From contig NZ_JAJTBG010000004.1 of NCBI RefSeq assembly GCF_021287045.1, positions 124,001-188,000 of the forward strand: DNA of 64,000 nt. The letters run 5' to 3'. Positions 44,910-51,856 of the stretch are shown piece after piece. The stretch comes from Oryzomicrobium sp. (GTDB lineage: Bacteria; Pseudomonadota; Gammaproteobacteria; Burkholderiales; Rhodocyclaceae). The position numbers and the translations under genes were made by a program. The stretch's first letter is position 1. Every line of letters begins with the position of its first letter. Below the pieces are notes generated by a model. It was given only the letters and a program-made list of their open reading frames with translations. It ran no database searches and was not told the DNA's origin.

Positions 44910-45418
44910 GTGTTTTCGTGCTGGGGCCGGTACGGACGCCACGAGCTACCAGCATGGGCGGGTGCCAGATGGCGCCTCGGCTTTTCAGCGGTTTTGCCGC
45001 ACGTTTGCACTTTTGCGCCCTAACCGCCCCGTTTGTAGTAGTCGTCTTCCTGCGTCTTACCTGTTACGGGGCTTTGCTTGGGGTGTTGCTGCATTCCAGG
45101 AAATTCGCCGGGCACCGCTTGCCGTGCCCATGGAGAGGCATGTCAGGCATCAAGGCCGAAGTGGCCGGTGCGGTCGGCTGGGACTGGTAGACGGCGAGGT
45201 GGTGCCCCCGGGACTCTGCGGAGGGGAGGGGGTTGCCCGTGGGTGCTGGGGGAAAACGTGCGACTGGAGGGGGCTTGGCGGCGATTCCGCAATCGGGATG
45301 CGAAGCGGAATTTTCCGCGTCATGCCATTGTCGAACGGCCAACCAAGGTGCATGAACCTAAAACGGCCCGGCACAAAAGCGAAAGGGGTTGCACCGAAGT
45401 GCAACCCCTTGTTTTGTT
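44910..45418. other. Gene-poor region between the lipoprotein and tRNA-Asn
   Basis: About 500 bases with no convincing coding frame; base composition is mixed and codon bias absent. It holds a CCGGGCAC...GTGCCC-type stem near 45107-45131, a stem ATTCCGC / GCGGAAT (45284-45311) followed by TTTTCC, and the tRNA terminator at 45378-45410. A small RNA is possible but not supported further. Confidence 0.45.
45378..45410 (-). terminator. Terminator after tRNA-Asn
   Basis: A 12-bp perfect stem (AAGGGGTTGCAC / GTGCAACCCCTT) with a UUCG-type tetraloop on the minus strand (CGAA on plus) is followed by TCGCTTTTGT. It lies 8 bases past the tRNA CCA. Confidence 0.87.
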
Positions 45419-45494
45419 TGGCTCCCCGACCTGGGCTCGAACCAGGGACACACGGATTAACAGTCCGTTGCTCTACCGACTGAGCTATCGGGGA
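45419..45494 (-). tRNA. tRNA-Asn (GTT)
   Basis: A 76-nt cloverleaf including encoded CCA. The acceptor stem TCCCCGA pairs with TCGGGGA, the D arm reads GCTCAGTCGGTAGAGC, the anticodon loop is CTGTTAA (anticodon GTT), and the T arm is CTGGTTCGAGCCCAG. The discriminator base is G. Confidence 0.97.
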
Positions 45495-45592
45495 ATCGCG
45501 TTGATGCAGTTTGTTGCTGCGTCGTTGCGAGAGCCCGAATAATAGAGATGCACCGTACCCAAGTCAACACTTTTCTTGCGAGAATGTCGTTT

Positions 45593-47308
45593 ATGGATGA
45601 AAACCTCGTTTATTCCAAGACTTCCGCAGGCGAAGAGGCGGTGCGGCAGCGGACCCGGGTGGTCCAGCGCAATCTCCGCATGGTCCTTATCCTGGTGGAC
45701 GGCAAGACCACGGCCGGAGAATTGTCGGCCAAGGTGGGCAATCCCCAGTTGGTCGAGCAGTCGTTGCGCGAACTGGAAGAAGATGGCTTTATCGCTCCGG
45801 CGGACGAGGCGGCCTCGAAATGGGCGCGCAGCTTTGCCAATCTTTACCAGTCGGCAAAACCGGGGACGCCCGAACGGCCCATCCAGAATCCCAGCACCCT
45901 GACGGTGCCGGAGGTTTCTTATTTCCACGGGCCGAGCAGCCGCCCGGGGATGGTGGATGAGGTTGAGGAAGAGGAGGGCGAGCAGCGACAGGCAACCGCC
46001 GCTCCGCCAGAGGCAGCCCCGGCAGCACTGCCCGCCGGCCCTGGCCTGTTCTCTCGTTTGGGCGCCACATTCCGCAGCCGGAAGATTGGGCGATCCAGCA
46101 AAAAGGGGCCGAATAAGTTGCTGTTTGGCCTTGTGGCCGTCGTACTGCTAGTGATCGGCCTGTATGCATCGCTGCCGCAGCAGCGCTACCGGCACGAGCT
46201 GGAAGCGGGACTGACGGCAGCTCTGGACAGCCCGGTGAGCGTGGAGCGGCTCGGATTTGGCTGGGCCGGGCAGCCGGCCTTGCTGGCGAAGGTCAGCAAG
46301 GTGGGCGATGGGACCATCAGCCTGGGCGAGGTGGCCCTGGTGCCGCGTTGGGGCAGCCTGTGGTCGGAGCGCCCTGGCTGGCGGCGCATCGAGGTCAATG
46401 GCGCGCAATTGCCGCTGGCGGCGGTCGCCGGCCTGCCGACGGTCGCCGAGCGCCTTGGCGCTTCGGGCGAACCGGCCCGGGTCGTGCTACGGGATGCACT
46501 GCTGACGCTCGGCCCTTTGGCGGTCGCCGGCCGTTGGCGTGCCGAGTCGGCCGGTGGCGAATCGGTGCAACTGGATAGCGACGATGGCACCTTGCACGCC
46601 ACCGTGAGCCGGCGGGCCGATGGCGTGGCCGTCAGCTGGCGGGGCCTGGGGTGGAACCCATCTGGCGGTAGCCGTTGGGCCGTGGATCAAGTGGAAGGCG
46701 AGGCGCTGGTCGAGCCGGCAACGGGCGACGCCGTTGCCCTGCAGTTGCGCAAGGTCGAAGCCCTGGCCCTGGATGGCCGCTGGCAAGGCGAGGCGCGCCT
46801 GGAGGTGCGCGGTGGGCGCATCGCGCTGGAGGGGCGCGCCGCCCTCAAATTCGTGGCCGGGAACCGGCTCGCGTCCCTTGGATTGGTGCCGGTGAAGATT
46901 CAGGGGCCTTGCTCCGCCGAGCTGGCGGTGCGCGCCCAAGGGAAGGATTGGGACGCGCTGCTGGCCGGGATGGCTTTCGAGGGGCCGGTCACCGTTGGCA
47001 AGGGGGAGCTCACCGGTATCGACCTGCTCCAGTCAGTTCGGGAAGGAGGTGCCAGTCTGACCCGGGGCGGCGTCACCAGCTTCGACAATCTGACCGGCCG
47101 CATCCGCCGCGATGGCCGCGGTACGGCGCTGACCGGATTGACCTTGCAGTCGGGGCTGATCGGCGCCAGCGGCCGGGTGGCCGCAGACGGCAACGGCCGG
47201 CTCGACGGCCTGTTCGACGTGCAGTTGCGAGGCACCGCCAATCAGTTGCGCGCCCAGCTGGCCTTGACGGGCACGGCGGCCGATCCCCAGCTGCGCCGCC
47301 TGAGATAA
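45593..47308 (+). CDS. Winged-helix/transmembrane/AsmA-like protein of unknown function
   Basis: A 571-residue protein with an unusual order. The N-terminal 70 residues look like a winged-helix fold (RMVLILVDGKTTAGELSAKV, then QLVEQSLRELEEDGFIAP). An acidic, Ala/Pro-rich linker (about 75-150) and a basic segment (RSRKIGRSSKKG) lead to one transmembrane helix (about 175-193). The remaining 375 residues have an AsmA-like beta-rich pattern, ending DGLFDVQLRGTANQLRAQLALTG. The predicted topology is N-in, C-out. ATG 45593 is favoured over 45548. It could be a membrane-tethered regulator or an envelope lipid-transport factor. I know no named family for the whole. Confidence 0.75.
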   Translation: MDENLVYSKTSAGEEAVRQRTRVVQRNLRMVLILVDGKTTAGELSAKVGNPQLVEQSLRELEEDGFIAPADEAASKWARSFANLYQSAKPGTPERPIQNPSTLTVPEVSYFHGPSSRPGMVDEVEEEEGEQRQATAAPPEAAPAALPAGPGLFSRLGATFRSRKIGRSSKKGPNKLLFGLVAVVLLVIGLYASLPQQRYRHELEAGLTAALDSPVSVERLGFGWAGQPALLAKVSKVGDGTISLGEVALVPRWGSLWSERPGWRRIEVNGAQLPLAAVAGLPTVAERLGASGEPARVVLRDALLTLGPLAVAGRWRAESAGGESVQLDSDDGTLHATVSRRADGVAVSWRGLGWNPSGGSRWAVDQVEGEALVEPATGDAVALQLRKVEALALDGRWQGEARLEVRGGRIALEGRAALKFVAGNRLASLGLVPVKIQGPCSAELAVRAQGKDWDALLAGMAFEGPVTVGKGELTGIDLLQSVREGGASLTRGGVTSFDNLTGRIRRDGRGTALTGLTLQSGLIGASGRVAADGNGRLDGLFDVQLRGTANQLRAQLALTGTAADPQLRRLR

Positions 47309-47347
47309 ACAGTCGGTAGACAGCAGGGAAGGGCGCAGCGGTTGCCA

Positions 47348-47381
47348 AACGAAAAACGCTCCCGAAGGAGCGTTTTTCGTT
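47348..47381. terminator. Bidirectional terminator
   Basis: A 15-bp perfect stem (AACGAAAAACGCTCC / GGAGCGTTTTTCGTT) with a CGAA loop lies between the convergent AsmA-like and aminotransferase genes and can serve both. Confidence 0.88.
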
Positions 47382-47403
47382 ACGGCGTTGCGCCAGTAAA
47401 GAC

Positions 47404-48612
47404 TTAGCCCTTCAGCACTTGGGCGATGCCATCGGCCACGTAGTCGATGTTCTTGGCGTTGAGGGCGGCCAGACAGATACGACCGGTGGACACGGCGTAG
47501 ATGCCGAAGTCCTTCTGCAGGCTGTCCACCTGGGCGGCGGTCAGGCCGGTGTAGGAGAACATGCCGCGCTGCTTCACCACGAAGGAGAAGTCCTGCTGCA
47601 CACCCTTGGCGGCCAGCTTTTCCACCAGGCCGGTGCGCATGGCGCGGATGCGGTCACGCATGCCGGCCAGCTCGGCTTCCCACTGGCCGCGCAGCTCGGG
47701 GCTGCCCAGCACCGCGGCGACGATGGCGGCGCCGTGGATCTGCGGGTTGGAGTAGTTGGTGCGGATCACGCGCTTGAGCTGGGACAGGACCCGAGCGGAT
47801 TCTTCCTTGCCGGCGGTGACGATGGACAGGGCACCGACGCGCTCACCGTACAGGGAGAAGCTCTTCGAGAAGGAGCTGGAAACGAAGAACTGCAGGCCCG
47901 AGGCGGAGAACAGGCGGACTGCCACGGCGTCCTGGTCGATGCCTTCGGCAAAGCCCTGGTAGGCCATGTCGAGGAAGGGCACCAGGCCCTTTTCACGGCA
48001 GACTTCGACCACTTCGGCCCATTGGGCGTCGGACAGGTCGGCACCGGTGGGGTTGTGGCAGCAGGCGTGCAGGACGATCACCGAGCCGGCGGGCAGGGTG
48101 AGCAGCTTGGCCTTCATGCCGTCGAAGTTCACGCCGCGGGTGGCCGCGTCGTAGTACGGGTAGGTGTCCACCGGGAAGCCGGCGGCCTCGAACAGGGCGC
48201 GGTGGTTTTCCCAGGAGGGGTCGCTGATGTAGATCGTGGCGCCGGGGTTGAGGCGCTTCAGGAAGTCGCCACCGATGCGCAGGGCGCCGGTACCGCCGAT
48301 GCCCTGGGCGGTGACCACGCGGCCGGCGGCCAGCAGGTCGGAGCCGGCACCGAAGAGCAGGTTCTGCACGGCCTGGGTGTAATTGGCCGGGCCTTCGATG
48401 GGCTGGTAGCCACGGGGCGGGGCCGCTTCGAGGCGGGCTTTTTCAGCGGCCTTGACGGCGGCCAGCAGCGGAATCTTGCCGTTGTCGTCGTAGTACACGC
48501 CAACGCCCAGGTTGACCTTGGTGGTACGGGTGTCAGCGTTGAAGGATTCGGTCAGTCCGAGAATCGGATCCCGAGGGGCCATCTCGACGGCGGCAAAGAT
48601 CGAGGAAGTCAT
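47404..48612 (-). CDS. Aromatic/aspartate aminotransferase
   Basis: A 402-residue class I aminotransferase of the AspC/TyrB group. It begins SIFAAVEMAPRDPILGLTES and has KVNLGVGVYYDDNGKIPLL, SDPSWENHRALFEAAG and HACCHNPTGADLSDAQW. The PLP Lys is in SSSFSKSFSLYGERVGAL. The C-terminal Arg that binds the carboxylate is in VSTGRICLAALN. TyrB and AspC cannot be separated by eye. ATG 48612 follows GGAGCACCT. It diverges from uvrB. Confidence 0.93.
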   Translation of the reverse strand: MTSSIFAAVEMAPRDPILGLTESFNADTRTTKVNLGVGVYYDDNGKIPLLAAVKAAEKARLEAAPPRGYQPIEGPANYTQAVQNLLFGAGSDLLAAGRVVTAQGIGGTGALRIGGDFLKRLNPGATIYISDPSWENHRALFEAAGFPVDTYPYYDAATRGVNFDGMKAKLLTLPAGSVIVLHACCHNPTGADLSDAQWAEVVEVCREKGLVPFLDMAYQGFAEGIDQDAVAVRLFSASGLQFFVSSSFSKSFSLYGERVGALSIVTAGKEESARVLSQLKRVIRTNYSNPQIHGAAIVAAVLGSPELRGQWEAELAGMRDRIRAMRTGLVEKLAAKGVQQDFSFVVKQRGMFSYTGLTAAQVDSLQKDFGIYAVSTGRICLAALNAKNIDYVADGIAQVLKG

Positions 48613-48768
48613 AGGTGCTCCAGAAAGCTCCAAAGAAAGGACAACAGGGGTGGGCAGGAACGCAACCGGGAAGCCCGGCCACTAAACCCCTAGAATAGAC
48701 GGAATCCCCCCGGAAAACCCGGGGCGCAATTCCACCGCGCCCGTTTTTGAAAAACACAAAATCTTAAC

Positions 48769-50850
48769 ATGGCTGAAATCGCAAAACTCGCCGATCACCG
48801 CCCGGAGGCGGGCACCCAGGTGGTGACCTATCCCGGCAGCCCCTACCGTCTGCACCAGCCGTTTCCGCCGGCCGGCGACCAGCCGGCGGCGATCCGCCAA
48901 CTGGTCGAGGGGCTGGAGGACGGCCTGTCGTTCCAGACCCTGCTCGGGGTGACCGGGTCGGGCAAGACCTACACCATGGCCAACGTGATCGCCCGTACCG
49001 GCCGGCCGGCCCTGGTGCTGGCGCCGAACAAGACCCTGGCGGCCCAGCTCTACGCCGAGATGAAGGAGTTCTTTCCGGAAAACGCGGTGGAGTATTTCGT
49101 TTCGTACTACGACTACTACCAGCCGGAAGCTTACGTGCCGTCCCGGGACCTGTTCATCGAGAAGGACTCGTCGATCAACGAGCACATCGAGCAGATGCGC
49201 CTGTCGGCCACCAAGTCGCTGCTGGAACGGCGCGACGTGGTGATCGTGGCCACCGTGTCGTGCATCTACGGCATCGGCGACAAGGACGACTACCACACCA
49301 TGATCCTGCACGTCCGCAAGGGCGACAAGATCGGCCAGCGCGACATCATCGAGCGCCTGGCCACCATGCAGTACACCCGCAACGAGATCGATTTCCGCCG
49401 CGGCACCTTCCGCGTCAGGGGCGACGTGATCGACATCTTCCCGGCCGAACATGCCGAACACGCCATCCGTATCAGCTTGTTCGACGACGAGGTGGACGGG
49501 CTGACGGTGTTCGATCCCCTGACCGGGCAGATTCTGCACAAGCTGCCGCGCTTTACTGTATATCCATCCAGTCATTACGTGACGCCCCGGGCTACGGTGC
49601 TGCGGGCGGTGGAGGCAATCAAGGCCGAGTTGCGCGAGCGCAGCCAGTATTTCCTCTCCACCGGCAAGCTGGTAGAGGCCCAGCGCATCGAGCAGCGCAC
49701 CAAGTTCGACCTGGAAATGCTCAACGAGCTGGGCTTCTGCAAGGGCATCGAGAACTACTCCCGCCATCTTTCCGGGCGCAAGGCCGGCGAGCCGCCGCCG
49801 ACCCTGATCGACTACCTGGCGCCGGACGCCCTGATGTTCATCGACGAATCCCACGTGGCCATCGGCCAGGTGGGCGCCATGTACAAGGGCGACCGCTCGC
49901 GCAAGGAAAACCTGGTGGAGTACGGCTTCCGCCTGCCCTCGGCCATGGACAACCGGCCCCTCAAGTTCGACGAGTTCGAGGCCATGATGCGCCAGACCGT
50001 CTTCGTCTCGGCGACGCCCTCGGACTACGAGGCGACCCACGCCGGCCAGGTGGTGGAGCAGGTGGTGCGTCCCACGGGCCTGGTGGACCCGGAGGTGATC
50101 GTGCGCCCGGCCATGACCCAGGTGGACGACGTGCTGTCGGAAATCCGCAAGCGCATCGCCCGGGAAGAGCGGGTGCTGGTGACCACCCTGACCAAGCGCA
50201 TGGCCGAGGATCTGACCGATTACCTGGGCGAGCATGGCGTCAAGGTGCGCTACCTGCATTCGGACATCGATACGGTGGAGCGGGTCGAGATCATCCGCGA
50301 CTTGCGCCTGGGTGAATTCGACGTGCTGGTGGGGATCAACCTGCTGCGCGAGGGCCTGGACATCCCGGAAGTGTCCCTGGTGGCGATTCTGGATGCCGAT
50401 AAGGAAGGCTTCCTGCGCTCCGAGCGCTCCCTCATCCAGACCATCGGCCGGGCGGCGCGCAACCTCAACGGTACCGCCATCCTCTACGCCGACAGGATCA
50501 CCGACTCGATGCGCCGCGCCATGGACGAAACTGCCCGACGCCGGGAAAAGCAGGTGGCCTTCAACACCGCCCACGGCATCACGCCGAAGGGGGTGACCAA
50601 GCGCATCAAGGACATCATCGACGGCATCTACGATGCCGATGCCGCCCAGGAAACCCGCAAGGCGGCCCAGGAGCGGGCCCGCTACGCGGCCCTGGACGAA
50701 AAGGATTTGGCCAAGGAAATCAAGCGCCTGGAGAAAGCCATGCTCGAACACGCCAAGAACCTGGAGTTCGAAAAGGCTGCCGCCGCCCGGGACGAATTGT
50801 TCAAGCTCAAGGAGCGGGCATTTGGGGCTGCGGTGCACGACGAGGAGTGA
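48769..50850 (+). CDS. uvrB: Excinuclease ABC subunit B
   Basis: A 693-residue UvrB, the damage-verifying helicase of nucleotide excision repair that binds UvrA and UvrC. Walker A is [16 protein letters not shown], the beta-hairpin region is [21 protein letters not shown], and helicase motifs include [28 protein letters not shown] and [20 protein letters not shown]. The C-terminal UVR domain is present ([25 protein letters not shown]). I see no LexA box in the 156-bp upstream region. Confidence 0.98.
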   Translation: MAEIAKLADHRPEAGTQVVTYPGSPYRLHQPFPPAGDQPAAIRQLVEGLEDGLSFQTLLGVTGSGKTYTMANVIARTGRPALVLAPNKTLAAQLYAEMKEFFPENAVEYFVSYYDYYQPEAYVPSRDLFIEKDSSINEHIEQMRLSATKSLLERRDVVIVATVSCIYGIGDKDDYHTMILHVRKGDKIGQRDIIERLATMQYTRNEIDFRRGTFRVRGDVIDIFPAEHAEHAIRISLFDDEVDGLTVFDPLTGQILHKLPRFTVYPSSHYVTPRATVLRAVEAIKAELRERSQYFLSTGKLVEAQRIEQRTKFDLEMLNELGFCKGIENYSRHLSGRKAGEPPPTLIDYLAPDALMFIDESHVAIGQVGAMYKGDRSRKENLVEYGFRLPSAMDNRPLKFDEFEAMMRQTVFVSATPSDYEATHAGQVVEQVVRPTGLVDPEVIVRPAMTQVDDVLSEIRKRIAREERVLVTTLTKRMAEDLTDYLGEHGVKVRYLHSDIDTVERVEIIRDLRLGEFDVLVGINLLREGLDIPEVSLVAILDADKEGFLRSERSLIQTIGRAARNLNGTAILYADRITDSMRRAMDETARRREKQVAFNTAHGITPKGVTKRIKDIIDGIYDADAAQETRKAAQERARYAALDEKDLAKEIKRLEKAMLEHAKNLEFEKAAAARDELFKLKERAFGAAVHDEE

Positions 50851-50938
50851 TGCGTTTTCACGGCGCCAATGAGGCGGCGGGGACGAAATCCGAATCGATG
50901 TAAAACATCAATTTCAATAATTTCAATAGCGCCGGATT

Positions 50939-50970
50939 AAATAAGCGGGGCGTATGAAACCCCTTTATTT
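50939..50970 (+). terminator. Possible terminator after uvrB
   Basis: AAATAAGCGGGG and CCCCTTTATTT form an imperfect stem with a 9-nt loop about 90 bases past the uvrB stop, followed by ACATTTGCTT. Pairing has a bulge and the tail is only moderately T-rich. Confidence 0.35.
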
Positions 50971-51136
50971 ACATTTGCTTGTATTTCTTTGATGCAATGC
51001 AAATTGCACAAACCCGACCTGGGTGGCATCCTACAATGGAAAAATAAGCGAGTGATTCGAATGACGCGCTTGCACGTCCCGGCCGCTGTGGCTGGTGGTT
51101 CGTGTTTCGTGCAACGCATTGAATGGCAAGGTGTTT

Positions 51137-51733
51137 ATGAAAATACTATTCGTTTGCATGGGGAATATCTGCCGTTCCCCGACCGCTGAGGGCGTATTTC
51201 GCCACTTTGTCACCAAGGCCGGATTGGCCGATCTGATCGAAATCGATTCTGCCGGCACCCACGGCTATCACGTCGGCGAGGCGCCCGATTCCCGAACCCA
51301 GCGCGCGGCGGCGACCCGGGGCTACGATCTGTCCAGCCTGCGGGCCCGCAAGGTGGCGCCGGCGGACATGGATTATTTCGACCTGATCCTGGCCATGGAC
51401 CGCTCGAACCTGGACAACCTGCGGCGGCTCTGCCCGCCGGAGCGCCAGCACCGGCTCAAGCTGTTCATGCAGTACGCCCGCCAGTTCGACGATTCTGAGG
51501 TGCCGGACCCCTACTACGGGCTGGGCCACGGCTTCGATCTGGTCCTCGACATGGTCGAGGATGCTTCCCAGGGATTGCTGGCCTCGATTTGCCGCGAACT
51601 GGGCAAGGAGCATATGCTGTCCCCCAAGGAAGAGCAACAGGCCGGCGGCAAGCCCCAGGAGTCGGGCGCCGGCGTGGATCTGCAACTGCCGACGCTGCAG
51701 ATTCCCCCGCTTGGGGCCAAGGCCCTGCACTGA
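51137..51733 (+). CDS. Low-molecular-weight protein tyrosine phosphatase with C-terminal extension
   Basis: A 198-residue cytoplasmic phosphatase. The P-loop is VCMGNICRSPTAEG (C(x)5R(S/T)), and the general-acid loop is EVPDPYYGLGHGFDLVLDMVEDA. The normal fold ends near residue 155. About 40 further residues are polar then hydrophobic (LSPKEEQQAGGKPQE, then LQLPTLQIPPLGAKALH), unlike the usual 150-160-residue family size. ATG 51137 is used because the family start KILFVCMGNICRSP follows at once. It has its own AT-rich upstream region. Confidence 0.92.
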   Translation: MKILFVCMGNICRSPTAEGVFRHFVTKAGLADLIEIDSAGTHGYHVGEAPDSRTQRAAATRGYDLSSLRARKVAPADMDYFDLILAMDRSNLDNLRRLCPPERQHRLKLFMQYARQFDDSEVPDPYYGLGHGFDLVLDMVEDASQGLLASICRELGKEHMLSPKEEQQAGGKPQESGAGVDLQLPTLQIPPLGAKALH

Positions 51734-51783
51734 GCCTTTCGGGCTGCTGAACCCCTAAACCCGTATCGACGAAAACGAAATAA

Positions 51784-51823
51784 CCAAAGACAAAGGGAGC
51801 CGCAAGGCTCCCTTTGTCTTTGG
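51784..51823. terminator. Bidirectional terminator between the phosphatase and rne
   Basis: An 18-bp perfect stem (CCAAAGACAAAGGGAGCC / GGCTCCCTTTGTCTTTGG) with a GCAA loop. The minus-strand tail TTATTTCGTTTTC is T-rich, so it is strongest for rne. Confidence 0.87.
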
Positions 51824-51856
51824 GTGGCGCCCCGGGAAGGGGCGCCTGGATAGTGC

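Noticed and set aside
45419..45494. tRNA-Asn as an attachment site of an integrated element
   Set aside because: No integrase gene and no direct repeat of the tRNA 3' end was found nearby.
48613..48768. LexA (SOS) box upstream of uvrB
   Set aside because: No CTGT-N8-ACAG-like palindrome was found in the 156-bp region.
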